Below are positions 8,270 through 17,101 of a DNA stretch of 64,000 nt, one piece after another. The DNA lies in the NCBI RefSeq assembly GCF_001696535.1, contig NZ_MBQE01000004.1, forward strand, positions 248,001 to 312,000. Reading direction: 5' to 3'. Origin of the DNA: Stappia indica (GTDB lineage: Bacteria > Pseudomonadota > Alphaproteobacteria > Rhizobiales > Stappiaceae). The notes beneath the pieces are model-generated. The model had not been told where the DNA came from. It was given only the letters and a program-made list of their open reading frames with translations, and searched no databases. A program made the translations under genes and the position numbers. The first letter of the stretch is position 1. Every line of letters begins with the position of its first letter.

Positions 8270-8639
8270 CCGAAACCGGCACCGGGTCGCGCCCGCCGTG
8301 ACCCGAGGCTCTTATCCCTGCGGCCTCTTCGGCCGGCGACCCGCCGACCACGACTGAGCCCGGATACTTTGTCCCCGGCCCGGCGGGTACGCCCGCCGAC
8401 CGGGACCGCCGCAAGCCTCTCGACGTTTTTGCGCAAACTGAAGGCGGATCCTACCGCCGCCCGCGGGTGAACTGCTGCCCTGTTCGCCCGCGGGCTTTTT
8501 CTTTGTCTTCTGCCCTTTGCCCGAAACCTCGCCGCCGCCCCCGGTTCCCATCCCTTGCTGCACGGACTATATAGCGGGTCACGAAAGTCCGACCGTTCCG
8601 CGTTCCGTTCGAAGACCGCCCAAAGACCGATGGCTGCCC
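8270..8639. other. intergenic region with terminator
   Basis: This 370-bp gap between the DUF5330 and sufE genes contains several GC-rich palindromes and one strong terminator at 8459-8504. The 190 bp between the DUF5330 stop and that terminator contain no convincing frame; this is either a long 3' UTR or room for a small RNA. The sufE promoter should lie between 8505 and 8630. Confidence 0.5.
8459..8504 (+). terminator. rho-independent terminator
   Basis: A perfect 9-bp stem (GCCCGCGGG / CCCGCGGGC) with a 19-nt loop is followed at once by TTTTTCTTTG. It would end transcription coming from the DUF5330 gene. Confidence 0.8.
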
Positions 8640-9071
8640 ATGATCCCGCCGCTCGACGACATCCTTGAGAACTTCGACTTCCTCGAAGACTGGGACGACC
8701 GCTACCGCTACGTGATCGAGCTGGGGCGGATGCTGCCGGAGTTTCCCGACGAGGAGCGCACCGACGCCAACAAGGTGCGCGGCTGCGCCTCGCAGGTCTG
8801 GCTGGTGAAATCGGTGGAGCAGGGCGAGGACGGCGCGCCGCGGCTGGTGTTCCAGGGCGACAGCGACGCCCATATCGTCAAGGGGCTGGTCGCCATCGTG
8901 CTCGCCACCTATTCCGGACGCAGCGCCGCGGAGATCGCCAGGACCGATATCGACGAGATCTTTTCGCGCATCGGCCTCAAGGAGCACCTGTCGGCGCAGC
9001 GGGCGAACGGCCTGAAATCGATGGTCGACCGCATCCGCGCGGATGCCCGCGCCGCACTCGCCGAGGCCTGA
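8640..9071 (+). CDS. sufE: SufE-family cysteine desulfurase sulfur acceptor
   Basis: A 143-aa cytosolic protein. It has the SufE pattern: an N-terminal LDDILENFDFLEDWDDRYRY, then the motif NKVRGCASQVWL whose Cys (about residue 51) is the persulfide acceptor, and the C-terminal GLKEHLSAQRANGLKSM segment. SufE takes sulfur from the SufS desulfurase and hands it to the SufBC2D scaffold for Fe-S cluster assembly. The start at 8640 gives the usual family length; an upstream extension of the frame is Arg/Pro-rich and not conserved-looking. No other suf gene is adjacent, so this is a stand-alone copy, as is usual in Hyphomicrobiales. Confidence 0.92.
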   Translation: MIPPLDDILENFDFLEDWDDRYRYVIELGRMLPEFPDEERTDANKVRGCASQVWLVKSVEQGEDGAPRLVFQGDSDAHIVKGLVAIVLATYSGRSAAEIARTDIDEIFSRIGLKEHLSAQRANGLKSMVDRIRADARAALAEA

Positions 9072-9201
9072 GGCAGGCTTTTCTCGCAGGCTTGGGCGGT
9101 TGATGTCGCCACCCGTCCGTTTCGAGAACGGTTGCGGTGTCGTAGATGTGCTTTCGGGTTCCCCGGGGCACGATCCCGCATCACGATGTTCGGAGGCTTG
9201 G

Positions 9202-9750
9202 ATGCGAGATCACAGGCTCGCCGTCTACACATTCAATCAGTTTGTTGCTCCTTACCAGTCGGACCGGATACGGGGCTTCAGAGAAGCCGAGCCGGGAACG
9301 TTCCTGGCCATTGAAAATGCAGAAGGATTTGTCGCTCGCTCCGGATACGAGGGTGAGGAAGGACCTTCAAGTTGGGGAGAGCAGGTTTTCCCGCACTGCT
9401 GGACGAACAGCAATGGCGATGGCTGGGCACCGTCGACCCTCTCCTTGTGGGCGTCCCTGGAAGCGCTGATGGCGGCAACGTATCAAGGGCCGCACGGGAA
9501 AGTGCTGCGCAACGGCAAAGACTGGCACGTGCCCGCAGATCACATCCCGGAATATGTCCTGTGGTGGGTTGCGGAAGGTGACACCCCCGACTGGGCGGAA
9601 GCGGTTGGCCGTTTCGAGGAGCTGATGGAGAACGGTCCAAATCCCCGCGCCTTTACGTTCAAAGCCGCGTTCGATCCGATTGGCAGGCCGTATAAGCCCG
9701 ATGTCGCACGGATGAAGGATCTCGCGAGACAGACTGCTCAGAAGAGCTGA
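9202..9750 (+). CDS. DUF3291 family protein
   Basis: A 182-aa cytosolic protein with the whole DUF3291 pattern: RLAVYTFNQFVAPYQSDRIRG at the start, FVARSGYEGEEGPSSWGEQVFP, STLSLWASLEALMAATYQGPH and PEYVLWWVAEGDTPDWAEAV. The fold resembles the dimeric alpha-beta barrel/monooxygenase-like proteins; no substrate is known for bacterial members. The ATG at 9202 starts the conserved domain directly; upstream codons in frame overlap sufE and are rejected. It stands 130 bp after sufE and probably has its own promoter. A GC-rich hairpin (GCCGGC arms, 9764-9782) follows the stop. Confidence 0.85.
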   Translation: MRDHRLAVYTFNQFVAPYQSDRIRGFREAEPGTFLAIENAEGFVARSGYEGEEGPSSWGEQVFPHCWTNSNGDGWAPSTLSLWASLEALMAATYQGPHGKVLRNGKDWHVPADHIPEYVLWWVAEGDTPDWAEAVGRFEELMENGPNPRAFTFKAAFDPIGRPYKPDVARMKDLARQTAQKS

Positions 9751-9893
9751 TGGTTTTGGCGGTGCCGGCCTGGGGCGCCGGCTTCGCGCCATTGCCTGCC
9801 CGGCGGATACCGGATACCTGCTTGTCGCAGGTATGACAGCGGTGGGGGAGGCGATGCCGTCCCGCCTCACCCCGGCCGAGGGTGCCAATGGTT

Positions 9894-9927
9894 CCCGGCT
9901 CTGCGCTGACGCGCGGCCGGGATGACG
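9894..9927. repeat. degenerate palindromic interspersed repeat, copy A
   Basis: CCCGGCTCT is followed after 11 nt by CGGCCGGGATGACG, giving a CCCGGC/GCCGGG stem. The same two blocks recur at 18043-18066 with a shorter spacer. Such intergenic palindromes are common in rhizobial genomes. Confidence 0.55.
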
Positions 9928-10002
9928 TCCTGAGAAAGTCACGCGTCCCTTGTGCGGAGGGACGGTCGCAAGGCGACAAGGGGGGAGGCTCAGGCCGCCT
10001 GC

Positions 10003-10851
10003 TCAGCCGTAGCCGTAGTGGCGGGCGAGCCGCGTCAGCCCCAGCAGCAGGACCACCTTGGCGGAGCGGGGCGGCCAGCGCCGCTCGCGCTCGACCTGCT
10101 CCAGCCCCTTGAGCTCGCAGCACACGTCGATCAGCACGCCGGCAAGTTCCGGCCCGACCTCCCGCATCGCCCGTTCCAGGCGAGCGCGCGCGGCCAGCGT
10201 GGTGTCGGTCAGCTCGACAAGCCCGCCGCGCGGATCGCGCCCGCTGCTGCTGCCGCCACCGCTGCCGAGCGCTGACCAGGCCATGCCGCGCATCCCCGGC
10301 ACGATGGCGCCATGGGTGTGATCGGCGCGCAGCCGCTCGCCGGCGGCGAACTGGCCGTCGTCGAGGATCGGCTCGCCGGTGCGGCCGCGCCGCCGGCGCA
10401 GCCAGGCGAGCGGGCTCTCGGCATGGTTGACGGTGACGATCTCGTCGGCCGCCCCGGCAATGGCGATGCGCCGGGTCCCGGTCTCCCGGTGCTGGGCGGC
10501 GAAATCCTCCTCGCCCGATGCCATGCGGCGGAGCCGGGCACGGCCGGCCTGCGACAGGACGAGGCGCCCCTTGCCGCCGCGCTCCACCAGCCCGGCGGCG
10601 AAGGCCGCCCGCAGCTGCGCCGGATCGACAGCAAAAGTGGGATCAAGGGAGGAAGAGGAGCCGGGAGAGGGCGAGGCGGGCGAGGCCGGAGTGCCTGCTC
10701 CCGGGGCGCCGCGTTCGGAGCCGGCGGTGCCGCGTCCGGCGCGGGCGGCGCACAGCCGCAAGCCCTTTTCCGCCGTTTCCTGAAGATGCCAGGCGGGCGC
10801 CGTGCCGAGCCGGGCGAGAAGACGGTCGAGCGCGCGTTGCGAGGGCGCCAT
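10003..10851 (-). CDS. DUF6456 protein, GafZ-like candidate GTA activator
   Basis: A 282-aa protein. The first 45 residues look helical (LDRLLARLGTAPAWHLQETA), followed by a Gly/Ala/Ser/Pro-rich linker, a winged-helix-like part near 75-110 (AQLRAAFAAGLVERGGKGRL), and the DUF6456 domain from about 145 (NHAESPLAWLRRRRG ... ERLRADHTHG ... LIDVCCELKGLEQVERERRW ... SAKVVLLLGLTRLARHYGY). In Rhodobacter capsulatus the GTA activator GafA joins a DnaA-like HTH to a region of this type; in Caulobacter these are two proteins, GafY and GafZ, and GafZ is an anti-terminator. Here it follows the DnaA-like HTH gene by 3 nt, 7 kb from a complete GTA cluster. The domain call is fairly sure; the GafZ role is inferred. 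Confidence 0.75.
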   Translation of the reverse strand: MAPSQRALDRLLARLGTAPAWHLQETAEKGLRLCAARAGRGTAGSERGAPGAGTPASPASPSPGSSSSLDPTFAVDPAQLRAAFAAGLVERGGKGRLVLSQAGRARLRRMASGEEDFAAQHRETGTRRIAIAGAADEIVTVNHAESPLAWLRRRRGRTGEPILDDGQFAAGERLRADHTHGAIVPGMRGMAWSALGSGGGSSSGRDPRGGLVELTDTTLAARARLERAMREVGPELAGVLIDVCCELKGLEQVERERRWPPRSAKVVLLLGLTRLARHYGYG

Positions 10852-10854
10852 GGC

Positions 10855-11328
10855 TCAGGCCTCCGTCCCGCAGACGGGAAGGGCGCGGGCCGGAAGGGGG
10901 TGGGTGGCCAGGGTCCGGGCGGCCTGGGACTGGATGGCGGGCGGGCGAGCGGGCAGGGCGGCGAGCCCGGCCTGCAGCGCGGTCTCCAGACCGCCGATCA
11001 TCGCATCGAACTCCGGCTCGTCGCGCCGGTCCTCGACCAGCCGGCAGGCATGGGCGACGGTGGTGCGGTCGCGGCCGAACTCGCGGGCAATGTCGGTGAG
11101 CGTGCGCCCGAGAATGACGTGATGCAGATACATGGCGATCTGCCGGGCGAGCGCGACATGGGCGCGGCCGCGGCTCTGCTGGGCAAGGTCGGTCGCCTCC
11201 ACCTCGAAGACCGACAGGACACAGGCGGTGACGAGCAATCCCGCCCCCCGCAGCGGACGGGCCCGAGGGGCCGCGGATACGCCGACGGCCAGGCCGCCGA
11301 GGTCTGAAATTCCCGACACTCCAGTCAT
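10855..11328 (-). CDS. DnaA domain IV-type HTH protein, GafY-like candidate GTA activator
   Basis: A 157-aa protein whose middle (about 55-110) matches the C-terminal DNA-binding domain of DnaA: ARQIAMYLHHVILGRTLTDI then AREFGRDRTTVAHACRLVED, including the signature FGRDxTTVxHA. No AAA+ ATPase part is present, so it is a regulator and not an initiator. The N- and C-termini are Ala/Pro-rich. The start at 11328 has GGAGG 5 nt upstream; the ATG at 11340 (four codons earlier) supplies that very site and is less likely. It is followed after 3 nt by the DUF6456 gene, the order of gafY-gafZ. The upstream leader is AT-rich. DNA binding is well supported; the link to the GTA is inferred. Confidence 0.78.
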   Translation of the reverse strand: MTGVSGISDLGGLAVGVSAAPRARPLRGAGLLVTACVLSVFEVEATDLAQQSRGRAHVALARQIAMYLHHVILGRTLTDIAREFGRDRTTVAHACRLVEDRRDEPEFDAMIGGLETALQAGLAALPARPPAIQSQAARTLATHPLPARALPVCGTEA

Positions 11329-11848
11329 TCCTGCCTCCATTTATCAATTTTAGGTTTATATTCCTATATCATTACGGGAAAAATACCCGCACGGGGATAA
11401 GTGCGGTTGCGCCTTTGTTTTTTGCGTGCAGCGCGCGGGTCTGGCGGGGAGGCGGCAGGGGAGAGAGGGGCGCACGGACGCGCTGCGCCGGCCCTGGGGC
11501 CGCGCAGGTGCTAGGTCGTGGACTCACAATTGTGCCGGAAACGGCGTTCGTTCGGGCAAAGATATGCCAGGAGGAGCGCGATGGCCGGGGCAGGTCCCCC
11601 GGCCGAGCGATCCGACGCCGCAGATCGAAGCTCGAACGGCGCCCTTCGGGTATGCCGGAACCCGCCGGCAACAGCGTCGCAAGTCCTTGAAAACCTAATG
11701 GTTTCCTGCGGCCTTGCTCCTTGTATCCGATCGGGTTCGGGCATACCGTTTCTCGACAGAATTGTGAGTCCACGACCTAGCGCGCTATCCACGGCCGGGG
11801 TCGGGGGATCGGAAAAGGGAAGGCGGGTGCGGTCGGCTGTGCGCCGGC
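11329..11848. other. intergenic region carrying a MITE
   Basis: Positions 11341-11400 are AT-rich and should hold the promoter of the HTH gene on the minus strand (a TATAAA-like block near 11352 in that sense). The remainder is GC-rich and occupied mainly by the 270-bp inverted-repeat element at 11511-11780. No gene was recognised here. Confidence 0.6.
11511..11780. mobile_element. MITE-like element with 21-bp perfect terminal inverted repeats
   Basis: The ends are perfect inverted repeats, CTAGGTCGTGGACTCACAATT at 11511-11531 and its complement at 11760-11780, with weaker symmetry running a further 15 bp inward. Both ends begin with CTAG, a 4-bp palindrome that is also the target-site type of several IS5-family (IS427-like) elements. 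At 270 bp there is no room for a transposase and the inner frames are not convincing, so this is a non-autonomous element. Family placement is tentative; IS630 is the alternative. Confidence 0.8.
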
Positions 11849-12919
11849 CTATTTGCCGAGCAGGCGCTTTGCTTCCGGCACGGCGAAGTCGAGCAGGACC
11901 TTGATGGAGGTCTGCCAGCTCTCGGGATCGTTGTAGCGCCCGGCGAAGGAGGCGACGACGAGGCCGGGGTCGGGCTGCACGGTCAGCCGTTGGCCGCCAT
12001 TGCCGACCGCGACGGCGATGGTGCGCTCCGGTGCGCCGACGAGATACCAGAGATAGCCGTATTGCGTGCCGTCATTGACCACGGCCCGCGGCTCGAACGA
12101 CAGCTCCAGCCAGTCGCGGGGTACGATCTGCCGGCCGTCATGGACGCCGTAATCGGCGACGAGCTGGCCGATGCGCGCGAGATCCGGCAGCGTCAGCCGC
12201 AAGCCGGAGGCGGCCGAGGGCTCGCCATCGGCGCCGGCGACCCAGTCGAAGGTCTCGATGCGGAGCGGCGCGAAGAGCTTTTCCTGCGCATAGCGGTCGA
12301 GCGGCAGGCCGGTGCCGGTCTCGATCAGCTTTGCCAGCAGGGCGACGGCGCCGCCGCTGTAGATCCAGGTCTTGCCCGGTGCCTCGCGGATCGGCTGTTC
12401 GAGAATGAAGCGGTAACGGTCCGGCGCGTTCTCCATCGCGATCTCGCTGTTGCGCGGATCGCTGTAAGGCAGGTCCTCGTCCCATTCGGTCCCCATCTGC
12501 ATCGACAGGGCGTGGCGGACCAGGATGAGCTCGCGGCCGGGCTGTGCCATGAGGTCCGGATATTGCGGGAACTGCGCGTAGAGCGGGGCGTCGGGCGCCG
12601 GAACCTTGCCCTCGGCAAGCGCGATCCCGTAGAGCAGGCCGACGACGGACTTGGTCACCGAACGCAGGTCGTGCAGCGAGCCGGCCGAGTGCTCCTGCAG
12701 GCCCTGCGGCAGGCCCCAGCGCTCGTCTTCGCCCGGAAAATAGACCTCGGCGAGCCGCTGGCCCCGAAAGTCGATGATGGCGCCGTGCAGGCCGGGCAGC
12801 TCTCCGGCCGCAAAGCTCGTGCGGAGCTGGTCGTTCAGCGATTGCGCGTCGACGGGAAGCATGGTGCCGATCCAGAAAAGCGAGGCTGCGCACAGGCGCC
12901 GGGCGGGTTCAGAAAACAT
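11849..12919 (-). CDS. serine hydrolase of the beta-lactamase/class C PBP family
   Basis: A 356-aa exported protein. Residues 1-25 form a signal peptide (CAASLFWIGTMLPVDAQS, cut after DAQ). The catalytic motif SxxK is SVTK at Ser87-Lys90 (RSVTKSVVGLLYG), and the YxN-equivalent is YSG in WIYSGGAVALLAKL near residue 190; a C-terminal GNGGQ takes the KTG position. This is the layout of class C beta-lactamase-like esterases and DD-peptidases; the substrate cannot be told. The ATG at 12919 has GAGG 5 nt upstream; an upstream ATG at 12976 would add 19 residues that hide the signal peptide and overlap the next gene. It lies 53 bp after the DUF1254 gene on the same strand. Confidence 0.85.
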   Translation of the reverse strand: MFSEPARRLCAASLFWIGTMLPVDAQSLNDQLRTSFAAGELPGLHGAIIDFRGQRLAEVYFPGEDERWGLPQGLQEHSAGSLHDLRSVTKSVVGLLYGIALAEGKVPAPDAPLYAQFPQYPDLMAQPGRELILVRHALSMQMGTEWDEDLPYSDPRNSEIAMENAPDRYRFILEQPIREAPGKTWIYSGGAVALLAKLIETGTGLPLDRYAQEKLFAPLRIETFDWVAGADGEPSAASGLRLTLPDLARIGQLVADYGVHDGRQIVPRDWLELSFEPRAVVNDGTQYGYLWYLVGAPERTIAVAVGNGGQRLTVQPDPGLVVASFAGRYNDPESWQTSIKVLLDFAVPEAKRLLGK

Positions 12920-12972
12920 GCGGGCCTCGATGGCGGTGGGGATGCTAGCGGCGGCGATGAACGGGGCCGGTG

Positions 12973-13590
12973 TCACAGGCCGCGGCAGGTCGCCTGCGCC
13001 ATCGCCGTCTCGATCCGCTCGCGCAGCAGCGGCTCGCCGTCGAAGGCGCGCAGCAGGGCGTAGCCGTGGGTGGCGTCGGTCTCGATGACGATGAGGTCTT
13101 CCAGGCCCTCCGGCGGGTTCTCGCGCAGGACGCTGAGCTGCTCGGTGGTGATCACCAGCACTTCCAGCCTGCCGCCGGCGCCGGAAGTGCGGTCGTTGAG
13201 GCTGTAGATCGCGCGCCCGCCGGCATCGAACAGGGCGAAGGACCAGAACGGCGGCGGCAGCGCCGCCTCGATCTTCAGCGGGCCCTCGTTCAGATCGTAG
13301 CGGCAGGCGGCATGCAGCATCATCGGGTCGAGCATCGGCAGCGGCTCGGCGCCGGCCTCCACGTCCGGCAGGCGGTTGAACACCCCGTCCGGACCGAAGG
13401 CGGCGACCCGCGCATAGGCGCTTTCCGGCACCTGGCCCGGCACGCCGAGCACGATGGCGATGTGGATGATGCCGCCGAGAAAGAGCCCGGCCAGCACCAG
13501 CAGCAGCACGCGCACGACGACCATGCCGTCGAACGCATCGCGAAGCCGGGCGCGCAGCCCGGGTGCAGCGGAGCGGGCGCGCACGCTCAT
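12973..13590 (-). CDS. DUF1254 family membrane protein
   Basis: A 205-aa protein with one N-terminal membrane helix (residues 24-45, VVVRVLLLVLAGLFLGGIIHIAIVL in part) and a periplasmic domain of DUF1254 type (AYARVAAFGPDGVFNRLPDV, DPMMLHAACRYDLNEG, FWSFALFDAGGRAIYSLND). DUF1254 and DUF1214 occur as partner domains, either fused or as neighbouring genes. Its ATG overlaps the stop of the DUF1214 gene by 4 nt, so the two are coupled and probably work together. The function is unknown; a cell-envelope role is suggested by the operon with a PBP1. Confidence 0.85.
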   Translation of the reverse strand: MSVRARSAAPGLRARLRDAFDGMVVVRVLLLVLAGLFLGGIIHIAIVLGVPGQVPESAYARVAAFGPDGVFNRLPDVEAGAEPLPMLDPMMLHAACRYDLNEGPLKIEAALPPPFWSFALFDAGGRAIYSLNDRTSGAGGRLEVLVITTEQLSVLRENPPEGLEDLIVIETDATHGYALLRAFDGEPLLRERIETAMAQATCRGL

Positions 13591-14246
13591 CGGCAGGTCC
13601 CCCGGCGGATCTCCGGCATCGGCACGTTGGCGACGCCCGTGCCGGTGGTCAGCGGCGTGTCGTAGAGGCGCAGCGCCAGCACCAGACCCTGCGCCGTGTT
13701 CGACGTCGGCAGCCAGTTGCCCGGCCGGGCGCGGGCCGCGGCGGTGATGGTGAAGTCGCCGTCCGGCCGGCGCAGCAGGTGGCGGCTGTCGACGCCGCTG
13801 CGCGGCGAGACGTCGGCCACCAGCCGCATCTCGCTGTCCAGCGCCACCAGCGTCCACAGCCGGGCCGGGGCCGCCTGGCCGGAAATCTCGTAGTCGCAGC
13901 GCGGCGACAGCGCCGCGCCGGTGCTGTCGGTCTCGGCAAGGAACATCAGCCCCTCGCCGCTGGCCAGCGGCACGCGCCCGGTGCGGGCATGGGTGGCGGT
14001 GGAATAGGGATCGGCCTCGCGGGTGCCCTGGCGCGGCCGGGCCTCCCACACGCCGAGCCGCAGCGCGCCGAAGGCCGGCGCCCGCTCCACGGCGAGATAG
14101 GCGGTCGAAAAGCCGGTGGCCATCGCAACGGCGATGACGATGGCGAGATCCAGCGCCAGACTGCGCCGGCGCCGCCGCAGAATGGAGGGCACCCGGTCCG
14201 GCCGCAGGCCGTCGGTCTCCGGATCGTGGAAAAGGGCGAGTGTCAC
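13587..14246 (-). CDS. DUF1214 domain membrane protein
   Basis: A 219-aa protein with a membrane helix near residues 31-51 (LALDLAIVIAVAMATGFSTA) and a periplasmic DUF1214 domain: GVWEARPRQGTREADPYSTA, LFLAETDSTGAALSPRCDYE, the ITAAARARPGNWLPTSNTA segment and a final RLYDTPL. DUF1214 is the usual partner of DUF1254 (next gene). Its start overlaps the stop of the upstream PBP1 gene (ATGA), giving a three-gene coupled unit. No enzyme activity is known for these envelope proteins. Confidence 0.85.
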   Translation of the reverse strand: MTLALFHDPETDGLRPDRVPSILRRRRRSLALDLAIVIAVAMATGFSTAYLAVERAPAFGALRLGVWEARPRQGTREADPYSTATHARTGRVPLASGEGLMFLAETDSTGAALSPRCDYEISGQAAPARLWTLVALDSEMRLVADVSPRSGVDSRHLLRRPDGDFTITAAARARPGNWLPTSNTAQGLVLALRLYDTPLTTGTGVANVPMPEIRRGTCR

Positions 14247-16459
14247 CGGGCGACGGGCTCCGCCTGTCCTGAAAGCTGCAGCGCGGCGGGCGCTTCGGCC
14301 CGCTTGCCGATGGCATCCAGCCGCGCGCCGATCTCCTGCAGCACGGCGATGGACTGCACCCGCAACAGGCGCGGCCGGTCGGAGCCGGCGCCCTCGGCGA
14401 CCGGGATGGCGCCATCCTCGCGCGCCGGGCGGTCGACGCCCGGCATCGGCCGCAGCTCGATGCCCTTGTGGGCATACTCCATGATCGACTGCCAGGTCAT
14501 CGCCGGCAGGCTGCCGCCGGTCATCCGGGCGGTGGAGGTGAAGTCGTCATTGCCGAACCACACGGCCGCCGCGTAGTTGCCGGTGTAGCCGACGAACCAG
14601 GCATCGCGATAGGCCTGGGTGGTGCCGGTCTTGCCGGCGGCGGTGACGCCCTCCACCCGGGCGCGCCGGCCGGTGCCGTTCTCCACCACGTTGACCAGCA
14701 CGTCGTTCATCTCGCCGGCCTTTTCCTCCGGGAAGATGCGCTCGGGCGGCGCCCGGTCGTTGGCCTGCTCGTAGATGATGTCGCCTGCGGAATTGCGCAC
14801 CTCGAGGATCGCGGTCGGCACGACCTTCAGCCCGCCGCTGGCGAAGCTGGCATAGGAGGCGGCCATGTCCAGCACCTTCACCTCGGCGACGCCGAGCGGC
14901 AGCGGCCGGGTGATCTTGATCTCGGTGGTGATGCCCATCGCCTTGGCATAGTCGACGATCTTGTCGCGGCCGATGGCCTGGGCGAGGCGCACCGGCACGG
15001 TGTTGATCGACTTGGTCAGCGCGGTCTTCAGCGTCACCGGGCCGGCATAGCCGCGCGAGTAGTTGCGCGGGCTCCAGCCGCCGATGGAGATCGGCGCATC
15101 GGGCACCACGGAGGCGGGCGAATAGCCGTTCATGAAGGCGGCGATGTAGACGAAGGGCTTGAACGAGGAGCCGGGCTGGCGGACCGCGTCGACCGCGCGG
15201 TTGAACTGGCTTTCGCCGTAGTCGCGCCCGCCGACCATGGCGCGCACGGCCCCGGTTTCCGGCACGACGACGGCGACGGCGCCCTCGCGCACCCGGTAAC
15301 GCTCGCCATGCTGGCGCAGGTTCTCGAGAACGGCGCGCTCGGCCTGGCGCTGCAGGCCGGGATCGAGCGAGGTGCGCACCGTGACGATGCGGTCGTTGGC
15401 GAGCGCGGGATGGGTGCGCGCCAGCTCCTTCACCTCGTTGAACGCGTAGTCGAGGAAGTGGTCCGGCGAGCGGTCCTTGCTGCGGTCGATGGCGACCGCC
15501 GGATTGCGCCTGGCGCCGATCACCTGGCCCTCGGTCATGAACCCGGCCTGGACCATGTTGGTCAACACGTCGTTGGCGCGCGCGCGCGCCGCCGGCAGGT
15601 TGATGTGCGGGGCGTATTTGGTCGGCGCCTTGAACAGGCCTGCGAGCATGGCCGATTCCGCAAGGCTCAGCTCGCGCACGTTCTTGCCGAAATAGAACTC
15701 GGACGCGGCGGCGACGCCGAACGTGCCGCCGCCCATATAGGCGCGGTCGAGATAGAGCTTGAGGATCTCGCGCTTGGAGAGGTTCATCTCCAGCCACAGC
15801 GCCAGGAAGGCCTCGTTGATCTTGCGCTCCAGCGTGCGCTCGTTCGACAGGAACAGGTTCTTGGCCAGCTGCTGGGTGATCGAGGAGCCGCCCTGCACGA
15901 CGGTGCGGGCGCGCATGTTCTCCACCATGGCCCGCATGGTGCCCATCACGTCGATGCCGAAATGGTAGAAGAAGCGCCGGTCCTCGGTCGCCAGCGCCGC
16001 CTTGATCAGGTGGTCGGGGATCTCCTCCAGCGGCACCGTGTCATTGAGCAGGATGCCGCGCTTGCCGATCTCGTTGCCGAAGCGGTCGAGGAAGGTGACG
16101 GAGAAGTCCTCGGTGGTGCGCCAGTCGGCGCGCTCGGTCTGCTGGAAGGCGTCCTGGGCGAGAGCCAGCATCAGGATCAGGCCGAGCAGGCCGAAGGTCA
16201 CGCCGTCGGAGGCAAGCTCCGCAGCGACACGCCCCGCACCGCGGGCGCGGAACCGGCGCAGCCAGGCCGAATAGCCCTCCGCGCCTGCGCGCAGGCCGGA
16301 AAACGAGCGCCACAGCGCGGTGTCGACCCACGCATCGACCGACAGCATGGCCGAGCGCACGCGGGCGCCGAACGGGCGCCGCCCCGACGGCTGCTTCCCC
16401 GAAGGCGGGGCCGGCTGCGGGTTGTCCTGCGGGTCGGCATCGCCGGATCGCTGGTTCAC
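14243..16459 (-). CDS. bifunctional penicillin-binding protein 1 (glycosyltransferase/transpeptidase)
   Basis: A 738-aa class A PBP that polymerises and cross-links peptidoglycan. A basic, Pro-rich cytosolic tail (1-80) precedes one membrane helix (about 86-102). The GT51 domain has catalytic Glu159 in [14 protein letters not shown] and [17 protein letters not shown]. The transpeptidase domain has SSFK with Ser431, SIN at 484-486 and the KTGTT box near 600. All key residues are intact. The N-terminal tail is longer than in PBP1A of enterics but usual for rhizobial PBP1 paralogues. It heads the coupled unit with DUF1214 and DUF1254 genes and is divergent from the YcgN-family gene, with promoters in about 100 bp. 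Confidence 0.93.
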   Translation of the reverse strand: MNQRSGDADPQDNPQPAPPSGKQPSGRRPFGARVRSAMLSVDAWVDTALWRSFSGLRAGAEGYSAWLRRFRARGAGRVAAELASDGVTFGLLGLILMLALAQDAFQQTERADWRTTEDFSVTFLDRFGNEIGKRGILLNDTVPLEEIPDHLIKAALATEDRRFFYHFGIDVMGTMRAMVENMRARTVVQGGSSITQQLAKNLFLSNERTLERKINEAFLALWLEMNLSKREILKLYLDRAYMGGGTFGVAAASEFYFGKNVRELSLAESAMLAGLFKAPTKYAPHINLPAARARANDVLTNMVQAGFMTEGQVIGARRNPAVAIDRSKDRSPDHFLDYAFNEVKELARTHPALANDRIVTVRTSLDPGLQRQAERAVLENLRQHGERYRVREGAVAVVVPETGAVRAMVGGRDYGESQFNRAVDAVRQPGSSFKPFVYIAAFMNGYSPASVVPDAPISIGGWSPRNYSRGYAGPVTLKTALTKSINTVPVRLAQAIGRDKIVDYAKAMGITTEIKITRPLPLGVAEVKVLDMAASYASFASGGLKVVPTAILEVRNSAGDIIYEQANDRAPPERIFPEEKAGEMNDVLVNVVENGTGRRARVEGVTAAGKTGTTQAYRDAWFVGYTGNYAAAVWFGNDDFTSTARMTGGSLPAMTWQSIMEYAHKGIELRPMPGVDRPAREDGAIPVAEGAGSDRPRLLRVQSIAVLQEIGARLDAIGKRAEAPAALQLSGQAEPVAR

Positions 16460-16564
16460 CTTGGTCTTCCGTTCTGCTATGGCCGTGGGCGGGTTCCCGC
16501 TGCGGGAGCGACCCGGCGCGATCCGTTTTACCCCCGATCCGCCGGACCTTTCAAGGATGTGCCG

Positions 16565-17101
16565 GTGGCAGAGCGATCAACAAATCAGGCGGACGAGGCG
16601 GCGCACGGCGCAAGCGGGGCCGGCGAACCGTTCTGGAAGGGCAGGCGGCTCGACGAGCTGAACCCGGCCGAGTGGGAAGCCCTGTGCGACGGCTGCGGGC
16701 GCTGCTGCCTCAACAAGCTGGAGGACTGGGACACCGGCGAGATCGTCTGGACCTCGCTCGCCTGCACCCTGCTCGACGGCGAGAGCTGCCGCTGCTCGGA
16801 CTACGACAATCGCTTCGCCACCGTGCCGGACTGCCTGCAGCTCACCGCCGAGCTGGTGCCGACGCTCTCCTGGCTGCCGCCGACCTGTGCCTACCGGCTG
16901 GTCGCGGAGGGACGCGACCTCTACTGGTGGCACCCGCTGGTCTCCGGCGACCCGGAAACCGTGCATGCCGCCGGCATCTCGGTGCGCGGGCAGACCTTTC
17001 CCGAAGACGGCATCCCGCTGGAAGACTACGAGAACTTCCTCGCCGACTGGCCGGGCGAGAACCCGATGGACGAGAAGATCCGGGTGGGGTTTATCGAGTG
17101 A
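16565..17101 (+). CDS. YcgN/UPF0260 cysteine-cluster protein
   Basis: A 178-aa cytosolic protein of the YcgN (YcfN) family. The Cys cluster near the N-terminus ([14 protein letters not shown]) followed by [18 protein letters not shown] and VPDCLQL is the hallmark, suggesting a bound metal or Fe-S cluster. [18 protein letters not shown] closes the domain. The GTG start at 16565 has AAGGA 7 nt upstream; a GTG two codons earlier is too close to that site. The stop overlaps the 3' end of the AT-rich minus-strand gene by 11 nt, which marks the edge of foreign-looking DNA. The function of the family is unknown. Confidence 0.9.
   Translation: MAERSTNQADEAAHGASGAGEPFWKGRRLDELNPAEWEALCDGCGRCCLNKLEDWDTGEIVWTSLACTLLDGESCRCSDYDNRFATVPDCLQLTAELVPTLSWLPPTCAYRLVAEGRDLYWWHPLVSGDPETVHAAGISVRGQTFPEDGIPLEDYENFLADWPGENPMDEKIRVGFIE

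Noticed and set aside
9043-9201. Upstream extension of the DUF3291 gene
   Set aside because: It overlaps sufE and is Arg/Pro-rich; the conserved domain begins at the ATG at 9202.
11372-11773. 133-aa minus-strand frame and others inside the MITE
   Set aside because: They start within the terminal repeat and show no transposase motif (no DDE residues in context).
14468-16564. Long plus-strand frame running into the YcgN-family gene
   Set aside because: It is the shadow of the PBP1 gene; the YcgN family starts at the GTG at 16565.
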